From: Margaritifera margaritifera
Lineage: Eukaryota > Mollusca > Bivalvia > Unionida > Margaritiferidae
DNA: 64,000 bases
Direction: 5' to 3'
Assembly: GCA_029931535.1 (NCBI GenBank)
Contig: JAQPZY010001621.1
Coordinates: 4,192,001 to 4,256,000, forward strand
A program made the translations under genes and the position numbers. Positions 54,036 through 64,000 of this stretch are shown here, in pieces. The notes under the pieces were generated by a model. The model did not search any database, was not told where the DNA came from, and saw nothing but the letters and a program-made list of their open reading frames with translations. Positions within the stretch are counted from its first letter, which is position 1. Every line of letters begins with the position of its first letter.

Positions 54036-57000
54036 CTATAAAATACGAAAACACCACAGCATGTAGCACCGTCTCTATAAAATGCAATTCATTTTACGTA
54101 CTTATATTCTACACATGTCTGAAATGCTATAAAATATTGTAGGTAAACACTTTTAATTTGACGGTTTAATACTAAATATACTTACTATACATTATATATA
54201 TATATATTAACCAGTACCGGATTATCCTAGTAGCAAAAATAGCATATGCTACGGGCCCCGCACTTTCAAGTGTTAATATTTATGTGTTTTTTTTAATTTA
54301 GGAGGCCCCGCACTAGCTTAATCCGGCACTGATGCTACGGACCCCGCTACAGGCCCCGCACTAGCTTAATCCGGCACTGATATTAACTACATTTTTCCAT
54401 CTAATTCTGACACAATATATTTCACAAAATATTGAGTTACAACTGCTTTATTGATAAAATATTGAGTTACAACTGCTTTATTGATAAAATATTGAGTTAC
54501 AACTGCTTTATTGATAAAATATTGAGTTACAACTGCTTTATTGAGTTACAACTTCTTTATTGATAAAATATTGAGTTACAACTGCTTTATTGATAAAATA
54601 TTGAGTTACAACTGCTTTATTGATAAAATATTGAGTTACAACTGCTTTATTGAGTTACAACTGCTTTATCGATAAAATATTGAGTTACAACTGCTTTATT
54701 GATAAAATATTGAGTTACAACTGCTTTATTGATAAAATATTGAGTTACAACTGCTTTATTGAGTTACAACTGCTTTATTGATAAAACGTAAACTTCTTGC
54801 GACCATAACTTCATTCAATATCAGTGAACAAAATCTACCGAGTTTTGTAACAAAATTCACAGCTTTTTCAGAGCAAAAAGTGGACGACTGGTGAGAGTCT
54901 GAACTCCCAAAAAGCCCCCCCCCCCAAAAAAAAAAGAAGACTCAAAGAAAGAATAGAACTACTCTCGTTTAGTTTTCTCTATCAATAGGACCTCCCTGTT
55001 AATGAATGGGTGAGAAGAACGAGAAGGGCGAGAAAGAGGACAAGAATGATATGGATTACTTACGAACAGAGGACGGTTATAGGATTTCCTGACATGGCGC
55101 ATTGCCACTGATAAATACGTTCCATCAGCACGAGGAAAGACTGGGTAGAGGTTGGAAGATCTCTGTCCGGCATCCAGTTGTTGAAAGTCAACATGTACAC
55201 GGTCTTACTGTTCTTGTCTCCCTGAAATATTTTCAATGATATAATCTTGAAAATAATGATTCAGGAAGGCGCAAAGTCTAACTACCAACACATTTGCCTC
55301 TAGCTGGTTCGGCAAAAACAAAGAATTACAGAAATGGTGAAAATTTGAATTACATGTTGAGAAATTGACAATTGTGCAAAGCTATCCCTCATTAGGGAGC
55401 CTTGACAACTCATTCAAATTTAGAAAACAAAATAGAACAATACAAAACCTTGTATTAGTATTACACTCTTCCAAATATAAATTGTTTCCTCTGAAATTTC
55501 CTACAAATAAAAGGAATGGGTATGCTGCTGAAAATACCAGTTTTAACGGAAATTTCAATATGAAACGTAGTGGATAAACATATAGATAACAAAGTCAGAA
55601 ACTGTCACAGTATCAAAGGAAAAAGTTAAAAATTAACTTTTCTTACCTTTTTGTAAATACAGAGTGTTCTCTCTGTAATTTCGTCCTGGTGAGTGTCCAC
55701 CGAAAGAGTATCCACATTCAAGGGACCAAAACTGACAGATTCCCCCTGAGACGGCCACCAGGCGCACACTCCCTGTCATAGATATGCATGATAAGGAAAT
55801 AAAACAAAGGCAACCATCAGATTCAAACAAAACTGACAGATTCCCCCTGAGACGGCCACCAGGCGCACACTCCCTGTCATAGATATGCATGATAAGGAAA
55901 TAAAACAAAGGCAACCATCAGATACAAACAAAAGGACACATATATTTAAACCATCAAGTAAACGGCTTAGTAGAATGGTATATGGGAGTCTGCGGTGGTA
56001 TTCGGGAATCATAAAATATGCCAGAAAAAGCGTGTACGATTCTCTATCATAAAATATGCCAGAAAAAGCGTGTACGATTCTCTATCATAAAATATGCCAG
56101 AAAAAGCGTGTACGATTCTCTATCATAAAATATGCCAGAAAAAGCGTGTACGATTCTCTATCATAAAATATGCCAGAAAAAGCGTGTACGATTCTCTATC
56201 ATAAAATATGTCAGAAAAAGCGTGTACGATTCTCTATCATAAAATATGCCAGAAAAAGCATGTACGATTCTCTATCATAAAATATGCCAGAAAAAGCGTG
56301 TACGATTCTCTATCAATAAGCAAAAAGGGGACAAAACCTTTCATGTAAACCAAAGGAAGAAAAATTTAAAAATGCAACGTTGCCTGTGGAATATAAGCTC
56401 CATGGCCAATCACAACATTTTGAATGTAACATATAGAATATAACCAATGTAAAATGTAAATAATAGAATATAAGCAATACATAATATTACAAACAGAAGT
56501 ATAGCCAATTTCTGTAGCAATGTAACCTTAGAGCTGCAGAGAATTAGAATGTCGAGAAAGCATATCCAATATACATCCTTTGTGTGTTTCATTGTGTGTG
56601 TGTGTCTGTCTGTGTGTTTTATGCTGTTCTCTTTTAATATTTGTTTAATGTCCTGTCACTGTGAACTGTAAAAATGCTGGACACCGAATGGAACTTGAGC
56701 CCACATTAAAATTACTTTAACTGTAGTACGCGACCACAGAAAGCTGGTATGAATTTTGATGGGTTTTTTTTCTTTCTGCATCAATGTTTCCTAAGATTTT
56801 TCTCTTTTTTCCTTATGAGAAAAAAAGAACCACAAGAGAATCACATAATTAAAGGACATTGAACATAGATAATTAAGGATCGGACATACACACTGAAGAT
56901 CGAGATGCATAGATAAACAACAAAGGAAAGTAAGCTAACGAATATGCGAGCTATAAAATATTGTAATCGTACATAGCTTTGCGCAACCTGACGGGTAGCT

Positions 57001-60000
57001 TATGGCATTAATAGCATATGGGGCAAGACTGTGCACCATGGACGTTTCTAAATATGTGAGAGAATGACTCCTATTTAAAACTATTACCAGTAGTACATAT
57101 AACCGACATGCCTTAAAATCAATTATGAACATTTCTACAGTGGCGGCGCGAGGGTTTGAGGCGCCCGGGGTCAATGTTTTTTAATGGCGCCCCTACTTTT
57201 CCACAGAGAACAGTTTTTATGTCAGTTGCCAACCTCCAACTCCCACCCATCTAAGCCCTGAAACCGGGAGCTTAGATGGGGGGTGGGAGAAGAGCTCGAC
57301 GGCGCCCCCCCCCCCTTGCCAGGCGCTCGGGGGCAATTCCCCCAACCCACTCCTGCCGCCACTGCATTTATACCACCTTTCATTGATGCCTTTATAACGT
57401 GAATCCACATTTCTTTATTTCGAATGATTATTACTGAATCAAACTTCCTGTTGATGCATATTTCAAGATGACAAATTCATGTAAGTTTATTATGAATAAT
57501 CATACAAAGATCATGACGCATTTCTTGTGCTATCATTCATAAAGGAGGAAGGATCAATTTACCTCTTTATCTTCATCAAGGGCATTCAAGGTGACAATGA
57601 TTTCTGAATTGTGGTCATATATCAGCCTCCAAAAATCAATAACCGTATTCTTCAGTGGAAACTGTGTCATGATGTATCCCGATTTCTTGCTTCGAGACTG
57701 AAAAGATGAACCATTCTCTCCTTCAGTGGTATGATCATGTCTTACCTTGACAAGTGAATTATCTTTCATTTGGACGCAAACCTGTTAATATATTACAATA
57801 ATTCTCGTCTAAATGGCGATGACTTGAAAATAAAAAAGACCGCGGAAGCAAATTCAGTGTATCAAGTGTATTCCTTTTCATTTAAATCCTAATATAAGTA
57901 TGCTGTAAGCAAAACATACCAGACATGTGTCTTTGCAATCTGAATACAAGTATGCTGTAAGCAAAGCATACACAGACATGTGTCTTTGCAATCTGAATAC
58001 AAGTATTCTGGAAGCAAAGCATACAGATATGTGTCTTTGCAATCTGAATACAAGTATGCTGTAAGCAAAGCTTACACAGACATGTGTCTTTGCACTCTGA
58101 ATACAAGTATGATATAAGCAAAGCATACATAGGCATGTGTCTTTGCAAAATTTGTCTAAAGTCGTGATACATCAATGACATTGTAACAATAGTTTCGTAC
58201 CGTATTGTTGGAGAGGATAATATGGCAGTACCATTAGACAAATAGAATTAAGTCAGCAGAAAGTTTAAAAGTAATTTTTTATTTTCATAGAGTGCATAGG
58301 TATTGCACACCAATCTCCCTTTCAAGCTAAGGATTTCATTTGCATACATTCATAGTGAATTGAGATTAGGCGGTAAAAAAAAAAAAAAAAGAAAATTCAC
58401 CAGTTTCTCACAATCTTCGTTCAATTTGTAGAATAGTTTTAATACTTCAAAGTTTCTATAGATTTATGTATCTGCAATATTTTAAGAGATATTCAAAGGC
58501 TGGAATCCAAAAATCCGTTTCATTATTTATTTATTTGTACAGATATCAAAGTAACGTAGTTATACTTACAGGCACGGTTACGGAATTTACATAATCAGTT
58601 GTCCCTGCAACGTAGGTAAATACATATGTACGGTACTTGTCAGCTGAAATATGACAAGATCGACGCAACTCAATGAGCACATAAACAAAAACAAAAACAA
58701 AACAACAAAGCACGCACCTTTTTAAAAATAAAAAATAAACGACATCGTGATAATTACTGCTTTAACACGTAACTTGTTTCATACTTAAAAAGTGCTATGA
58801 TTCAAAATCTTGACATTTCTGAAATAAGTAATTAAATTCAGATATCCTAGATTGTAAAATGTGTATCTGTCGAATATTCCTTCCTTTTTTCTTTTTATGT
58901 CTTTCCTTCTTTTCTTTTTGGAAAGGCAGTGTATTTGCAATTTTTACTAAGTGCAGTAAAAGTTTCTTAGGAAACTATCATCAGTTCCATTAATAACAGA
59001 AAACTAGGATTTCACTTTATTATTTACGTTTTAAAGGTTTTGATATATGAATCAAAGACGATGTTGATAGTGTCCAGGACAGATAGCACAACAAAACAGA
59101 ATATCACTGTTGAATGACGATTTTTTTGCTTAATTTGAGAGTGCGATCTTACGCCAGTTTTTCCCAGACCTGGTATTTTCCGTGACATCGTTACATTTCT
59201 GTAAGCATACGTATACAGTGCATCCATATAATACTGTGATAATTATAAGTCACGTATAATTATAAGTCATGTATAATTTACAAACCAGCCAATATATTTA
59301 AGTCCCTGTTTTTATCCACGTTTTCCTTGCTTAGAGCAGTCGTGAAATTTGCATTTGTGTAGTTTGGTTTCAAGGTCTTTAGTTTCTGAAAGAAAAGAAT
59401 GGAGCATGTATCAAACAAACAATACAATCACGACTAAGTAACACTGAAAATTGTGTTTCATAAACTAGAAGTTAAAAAACGTATCAAATGAGGAGAAAAA
59501 AGGACTTCAATGACACAGAATATTTAAGAATATTGTCAGCTTGACAACCGCAGTGAAGTGACAATAATGTTTTCAAAGTGCCGTTAAAACCAACAACAAC
59601 AGAATTTCAGAGCTAATTATTTTGCGTATGCAAATATACTGAAGTACTTTCGTGCAGTAATAATTTTGGCAACATTTTAGAACAATATCTCTTCGTATAA
59701 TTTTAGCAGCAAAGAGATCCTGTAATTTATACATTCGATATTTCAATTATCATTTATAACAACATGTGATACTACAATAATATGTTTTTAATAGCATCCT
59801 CTACTACAAACATATTGAAGTATATTTCAAGTATCTGTACTCACAGAAAAGGCTTAATAAAATGGGGGGGGGGGGGGTAAAAATAGGAGAGTATATGAAT
59901 AATTCAATTATATCTTCTTTGTTGTTTCTTGTGAGTCCTGTAAACTTTCTCGATTGTATTTCTATTATTGCTACGTAATACCGACTGAGAAATGACCAGT

Positions 60001-60118
60001 AAAAACTTATATTCCTTACACGATTAGAACATGCTGTGTTTTGCTGTGTGTGTGGTATACATACATACATACATATATACATACATACATACATATATAT
60101 GTATATATATATATGTGC

Positions 60119-60197
<79 letters not shown>

Positions 60198-63100
60198 CAA
60201 GGTTTATGGACTAGTGCATTGCCTTAAAGTAAAAGAAAGAAACAAATTTGATGCGAGAGTTTGGCTGAACGAGACTAATGATTATCCATTTGTAGGTATT
60301 CCTATTAGTTAGCGGCAGTTGCGTATTAAGGGTAAATGGCGCCCGGGGTGACGATGATGCGAGGCCCGAATTTTTATCAGCTGTTTTGGCGACCCAAGAC
60401 CTCTGGCACCCGGAGCAACCGCCCCCCTCCCTTCCTTAGTACGCTACAGTTTAACGGGGTATTTACCAGCACCAACTAACCGTTGCGTCATGATTCAGTT
60501 TAAACATAACGTTTCTGGTTGATACGCACTCCGCAAAAAACACTGAGCCTTACTGGAAAAGCGAGTGTGGTTTCAGTGCAAATTTCAGCTGGGTAATTAG
60601 TAACTGTAGGAGTGTGGCGATTGTAATGAAAATACTCTTTTATTTGAAGTAATAAATAAAATTAATGACCCCGATGAAAAACTACATAATCTTGGACGCG
60701 AAAGTTCAATGGCAGCACTTGACTTTGGTAGGATTATACAGACCAAACGAGGATGCACCCCTATTGTATAAAGATATTTTGCCAAAAATGAAACGTTTGG
60801 CAACTTATCCAGCATTATATGTGAGGACTAGAATGGCTCCCCAAACCATTCTCTTAATACAATGATGTACTCTAATACCAAGATGCAATGATGGCTCAGT
60901 TAGATTTGGTAGATATCTGGAGAGAAAAAAACTCAAATCGCAAATGATATACATGGCGAGGACCTAACAAGAAAAAAAAATGCTCCGTTTGATTATTTTT
61001 AATTTTGTCGACTTGCAACCTTCCTCTTTAGAATCCGATATAAGATTAAGTTATAGATCAAATCAATCACATATTGGTCAGAAAAGTTGACGAGGGATTT
61101 GGAAATTTAAGAGTAGCCTATTACAAGATCCTTAATATATAATCTCATTAAATATCCTCAATATATAATCTCATTAAAGATCCTCAATATATAATCTCAT
61201 TAAAGATCCTCAATATATAATCTCATTAAAGATCCTCAATCGATAATCTCATTAAAGATCCTCAATATATAATCTCATTAAAGATCCTCAATCGATAATC
61301 TAATTAAAGATCCTCAATCGATAATTTCATTAAAGATCCTCAACATATAATCTGATTGAAGATCCTCAATCTATAATCTCATTAAAGATCCTCAATATAT
61401 AATCTCATTAAAGATCCTCAATCGATAATCTCATTAAAGATCCTCAATATATAATCTCATTAAAGATCCTCAATATATAATCTCATTAAAGAGTGTGTTC
61501 AAGATAAGTAGATAAGTACCAAGTAGGTTATTTAGAAAATTCAGACTCACAATTCACTACCTTTTCCATAAATTACCAACTTTTGGGACAACTTTAAAGT
61601 TGATGATGCAGAGAGAAATAATTTTATATGCTACTTATGAAAGAGAGAAAGCGTGTCTGCAAATTTCTCAGCAGGAGCCATCCTGGTAATGTTTCCTTAG
61701 GAGGCTGTCATGCAATTCTACATCATATGCCTTCTCTGCATCAAGAAAGGCAATAGCTAGTGGTTGACCTGTTAGTCACTGGTTTCGCTGACACATTTTC
61801 TGAACAATATTGTTGTACAGTGAGGAGAGGTCTTATCAGTAAATCCTCGTTGTAGTCGTAGTCCTACTTAAAATCAAAATATATACATCGTAGTAAATCA
61901 CAGTGAATAAATTAAATTCTCTTCTTTTTATTTAAAATTTCCTATAGAAAAACAATATAGGTGCATAATACGGGAGTAATAGTCTTTAAATGGAAAAAGC
62001 TAACCTCATATTCTTCCTGAATTTTGTTGCTTTGCCCAGCCTGGATATTTTCAAGATATTTCTCACACTCCGGCTTCAAGCATATCTTGGATATCGCGGT
62101 GTCATGGTAACCGAATGCCTCAACCAATGCATGGTGGAGTAGGCGGTACTGCTCCTTAAATGGAATTTGCAAAGAGTTAATGTAGAGTTATCAAATAATA
62201 TTTTTCCCATAATTTTACAAATAAAATTAAAAATGTTAAATGAAATAGGAAATTTAGGGGGTGTCTGAAAGATTAAAAAGTATCACCAGAGCTTTTGGAG
62301 GTATTGGAAAAAGAAAAATGAAGCCCGTTGCTGTATGAAGAAATGACAGCAACATTCCGAATACTGAAAGCAACATTGATTCTAACAATAAAAAGTCGCC
62401 AGCCCTATTAAGTGACCAACGGGTCTCAGTGTCCTTAACCTTTGGTCAAGGTATGCAGTCTTAAACTAAACTTACTGTGCAGAAACCATTATTTTCATAT
62501 CAGACTTACCATGACTGTGACCTTCACCTTTAGACCCCAAATCAAAAGGTTTCATTATTACCCTACGTGCAAGTCATCTCCAAATTTTGATTAAGGGCTT
62601 ACTATATAACAGAAGTAATTGTGAAAAAATCCCTGTTCCTTTGAGTCACATTGAACTTTTACCTTTGATCTTTCGACCCCAGAATCAACAGGCCTCTTTC
62701 ATACCTTATGTACAAGCCCTCCAGAAACTTTAGTCAAGGTCTGAAGTCTAGAACTAAAGTTATTATGCAAAAACATTTTTCTTCTTTCAGTCACAGTGAC
62801 ATTGACCTTTGCTCTTCTGACCCTAAAATCAAAAGACTTCTTTCTTACACAAAGTGTAAGCCATACAGAAACCTTGGTAAATGTACATGATCGAGAACTG
62901 AAATGTTTGTAAAAAAAATACATTTTAAAATTTTCAGTCTGTGACCTTGACCCTTAACCCTTTCACCGCAAAATCAACAGGGTTTAACCTTACTCCAAGT
63001 GCAAGTCATCCACAAAGTTTGGTTTAGGTCTGTGATGCAGAACCAGTGTTACTGTGCAAAAACCGTTTTTAATTTTCTTTCAGTCACTGTGACCACAATC

Positions 63101-63979
63101 TTTGATCGTTTGACCCTAGAATTGATTGGATTTTACTTTACCCAAAGTTTACACCATCTGCATAGTTTGATCCAAGTCTATGATGTAGAACTAATGTTGT
63201 TGATCGGAAACCGTTGTTCTTATTCACAGTGACCTTAACCTTTGACCTTTTGAGATCGAAATCAACAGGCTTCTTCCTTTGGTAAATGTAAATAGTGGAG
63301 AATTTTAGTTATTGCGCATAAACGAAATAGGGAACAGACGGACGGATGGACAGCATCATAATATGATAACCTCTGCCTTATGGCAGGAGTATAAAACTCG
63401 AATAAAATATTTAATTTTTATTTTGGGCCATACCATTTATTTTACAAAACTAATGGTTATCACATAATGATAGATTTGTGGGTTTTTTCATATTATATTT
63501 ACGGCAATGGTTACATGATGCAAGGGTTATGACGGCATACTATCTAATTACATGATGCAAGGGTTATGACGGCATACTATCTAATTACATGATGCAAGGG
63601 TTATGACGGCATACTATCTAATTACATGATGGCATACAAATGCAAATGAAACAGCAGATTTGGTTTTGTAGGAATTTGTCCAAAGCTACCTAAAATAAAT
63701 TCGATGCAAACTGTGTAATGTGTGGATTAAAAGAGGGACGAATTTTGAAGCAAGTATTTGCATCAGAAAAAACGAATAATAACGCAGTCAAGTCCTTCAC
63801 AGATTCGCAGATAAATGTATTTTATATGCGAAATCATACACACCACTGTCTGGATCATGTTCATTCTTTGGGTCCTCATTTTCAGCACATAGCCTCTGAC
63901 ATTAATCTTTTGACGTCGCTTTCCGTGATGATACAAGGCGTCAAGAGCGATGAAAGTACCCGAGCGACCTACACCGGCG
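53900..63979 (-). CDS. Receptor-type protein tyrosine phosphatase, partial (D1 end and D2)
   Basis: Nine minus-strand exons with matching phases: 63844-63979, 62005-62154, 59286-59385, 58570-58643, 57746-57781, 57563-57697, 55647-55772, 55064-55221 and 53900-54035. The first holds the D1 catalytic loop [16 protein letters not shown], whose Cys comes from an exon beyond the right edge. The second finishes D1 ([15 protein letters not shown]). The rest form D2: a start segment ([17 protein letters not shown]), substrate-loop analogue (YVNSVTVP), [31 protein letters not shown], the WPD-loop equivalent [10 protein letters not shown], and the signature loop [13 protein letters not shown]1 is expected to dephosphorylate phosphotyrosine at the membrane's inner face. 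D2 lacks the His and Arg of HCx5R and is probably a pseudophosphatase. Ectodomain, transmembrane helix and start lie beyond 64000; the last D2 exon was not found. Confidence 0.88.
54006..54083 (-). repeat. 39-bp tandem duplication over a splice acceptor
   Basis: Two copies of a 39-bp unit include the acceptor and the first bases of the D2 signature exon. The second acceptor is 39 bp (13 codons) upstream and in frame. Confidence 0.9.
54204..54387. mobile_element. hAT-type MITE (168 bp) with exact 8-bp target duplication
   Basis: Element 54212-54379 starts CAGTACCGGATTAT and ends TTAATCCGGCACTG. ATATTAAC flanks both ends (54204-54211 and 54380-54387). An internal duplication repeats the right end (GCACTAGCTTAATCCGGCAC twice). 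Confidence 0.9.
54420..54785 (+). repeat. 30-bp minisatellite, ~12 copies
   Basis: Unit core 'ataaaatattgagttacaac' with 'tgctttattg'; three copies lack about 13 bp, producing a higher-order pattern. Confidence 0.95.
55064..55221 (-). CDS. RPTP exon: D2 WPD-loop equivalent
   Basis: ATTTCAG|GGAGAC to CTGTTC|GTAAGT. It encodes [18 protein letters not shown] and ends NPITVLCS, with the signature Cys context LC instead of HC. Confidence 0.9.
55647..55772 (-). CDS. RPTP exon: D2 CAWWP segment
   Basis: ATGACAG|GGAGTG to AAAAAG|GTAAGA, 42 codons in phase 0, encoding [20 protein letters not shown]. It matches the conserved C-x-x-[YW]-W-P pattern of PTP domains. Confidence 0.9.
55727..55931 (-). repeat. 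101-bp tandem duplication over a splice acceptor
   Basis: Two near-identical 101-bp copies (only 'gattc'/'gatac' type differences) contain the acceptor and the first ~40 coding bases of the CAWWP exon. Using the outer acceptor would shift the frame (101 is not a multiple of three). Confidence 0.9.
56011..56314 (+). repeat. 38-bp minisatellite, eight copies
   Basis: Unit core 'ataaaatatgccagaaaaag', with two single-base variants only. Confidence 0.95.
57130..57372. mobile_element. hAT-type MITE (227 bp)
   Basis: Element 57138-57364 starts CAGTGGCGGC and ends GCCGCCACTG, perfect 10-bp inverted termini. Flanks are CATTTCTA (57130-57137) and CATTTATA (57365-57372), an 8-bp duplication with one mismatch. 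Interior is GC-rich with a C-run. Confidence 0.92.
57563..57697 (-). CDS. RPTP exon: D2 [15 protein letters not shown] segment
   Basis: TTTTCAG|TCTCGA to AAAGAG|GTAAAT, 45 codons. [20 protein letters not shown] is the family's T-Q-x-P-x-x-x-T-v-x-D-F-W-R hallmark, followed by [14 protein letters not shown]. Confidence 0.93.
57746..57781 (-). CDS. RPTP microexon (36 bp)
   Basis: TTAACAG|GTTTGC to GTCAAG|GTAAGA, 12 codons ([12 protein letters not shown]) in phase 0 on both sides, between two clear D2 exons. It is skippable without frame change, so it may be alternatively included. Confidence 0.7.
57890..58150 (-). repeat. ~53-bp minisatellite, ~4.7 copies
   Basis: Unit core 'acatgtgtctttgcaatctg', in an intron of the phosphatase gene; open frames across it are artefacts. 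Confidence 0.9.
58570..58643 (-). CDS. RPTP exon: D2 substrate-loop analogue
   Basis: ATTTCAG|CTGACA to GTGCCT|GTAAGT. It encodes [20 protein letters not shown], where YVNS takes the place of the pTyr-loop YINA. Confidence 0.85.
59286..59385 (-). CDS. RPTP exon: start of D2
   Basis: CTTTCAG|AAACTA to TTGGCTG|GTTTGT. It encodes [20 protein letters not shown] and ends at the N-R-x-x-x-I-L segment that opens PTP domains. The GTTTGT donor is weak. Confidence 0.85.
60050..60192. repeat. Compound (ATAC)n/(GT)n/(TA)n microsatellite
   Basis: Short tetranucleotide tract, GTGTGT and then about 30 TA dinucleotides. Confidence 0.95.
60308..60457. mobile_element. hAT-type MITE (134 bp), diverged
   Basis: Element 60316-60449 starts CAGTTGCGTATTAAGG and ends CCTTAGTACGCTACAG, imperfect inverted termini. 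Flanks GTTAGCGG and TTTAACGG agree at six of eight positions, consistent with an old 8-bp duplication. Confidence 0.7.
61120..61495 (+). repeat. 26-bp minisatellite, ~14 copies
   Basis: Unit core 'gatcctcaatatataatctc'; copies alternate 'atat' and 'cgat' variants, a mosaic typical of unequal exchange or conversion. Confidence 0.95.
62005..62154 (-). CDS. RPTP exon: end of D1
   Basis: CATTTAAG|GAGCAG to TATGAG|GTTAGC, 50 codons. [20 protein letters not shown] is the helix closing D1; the rest ([15 protein letters not shown]...EEYE) is the D1-D2 linker. Confidence 0.9.
62400..63375 (+). repeat. Diverged tandem copies of a 'gaccttgacctttgacc' repeat
   Basis: Four to five diverged copies, each with 'cagtgaccttgacctttgac', then 'ccc-aaaatcaacagg', then 'caagtc-tccaaa', and a trailing 'aacgaaatagggaacagacggacggatggacag'. 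The family is common in molluscan introns. It lies in the phosphatase intron between the D1 exons. The short plus-strand frames in it are not genes. Confidence 0.7.
63513..63630 (+). repeat. 37-bp minisatellite, ~3 copies
   Basis: Unit core 'acatgatgcaagggttatga'. Confidence 0.9.
63844..63979 (-). CDS. RPTP exon: D1 catalytic loop
   Basis: CGTTTAG|CGCCGG to GACAGTG|GTGTGT. It encodes [20 protein letters not shown] after a split Ser codon, with the catalytic loop Arg intact, then [20 protein letters not shown]1 therefore looks active, subject to the missing upstream exons. Confidence 0.95.
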
Positions 63980-64000
63980 CTAAACGGTTTGAGGAAAAAA

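Larger units (their letters stand above)
59387..62004 (-). other. RPTP intron between D1 and D2
   Basis: Contains a G-run at 59863-59877, compound TA/GT repeats, a MITE and a 26-bp minisatellite, listed separately. Remaining stretches show nothing recognisable. Confidence 0.6.

Overview
The window is animal nuclear DNA: intron-split genes with canonical splice sites, long (TA)n, (CA)n, (GA)n and (ATGT)n tracts, many minisatellites with 26-68 bp units, DNA-transposon remnants, a tRNA-derived SINE and decayed Polinton/Maverick-like elements. A molluscan or other lophotrochozoan host is the best guess. It rests on the SINE body, on the recurring 'gaccttgacctttgacc' repeat family seen in marine molluscs, and on an EGF/TIR receptor gene next to a receptor tyrosine phosphatase. 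The species cannot be named from the sequence alone.

Layout. 1-8.2 kb: a decayed Polinton/adintovirus-like element, with a protein-primed DNA polymerase B relic on the minus strand and, on the plus strand, a repetitive fibre-like protein, a structural-protein relic and the C-terminal chromodomain end of an integrase. 8.2-17.5 kb: gene-poor DNA with minisatellites and a SINE. 17.5-27.9 kb: a second, different Polinton-like relic on the plus strand (polymerase B, ATPase, small protein, integrase with chromodomain, structural protein). Its polymerase is interrupted by a 2.24-kb transposon with ~150-bp terminal inverted repeats, and its integrase by a 168-bp hAT-type MITE. 28-33 kb: repeats and nothing I can name.

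33.2-49.3 kb (plus strand): a four-exon gene for a putative type I membrane receptor with signal peptide, EGF-like modules, one transmembrane helix and a cytoplasmic TIR-like domain. All exon phases agree. The last exon carries nine copies of a 35-bp coding minisatellite, placed so that copy number decides whether the second half of the TIR domain is read. As assembled (nine units) the frame is broken; 1, 4, 7 or 10 units would keep it open.

53.9-64 kb (minus strand, running off the right edge): nine exons of a receptor-type protein tyrosine phosphatase, from the D1 active-site loop ([10 protein letters not shown]) into a degenerate D2 domain (LCS|DGATCCG, lacking the signature arginine). Two D2 exons have tandem duplications that copy their 3' splice sites. 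The TIR receptor and the phosphatase are convergent neighbours. A shared pathway is only an inference.

The rest is introns and intergenic DNA dominated by tandem repeats and hAT-like MITEs, several with readable 8-bp target-site duplications.
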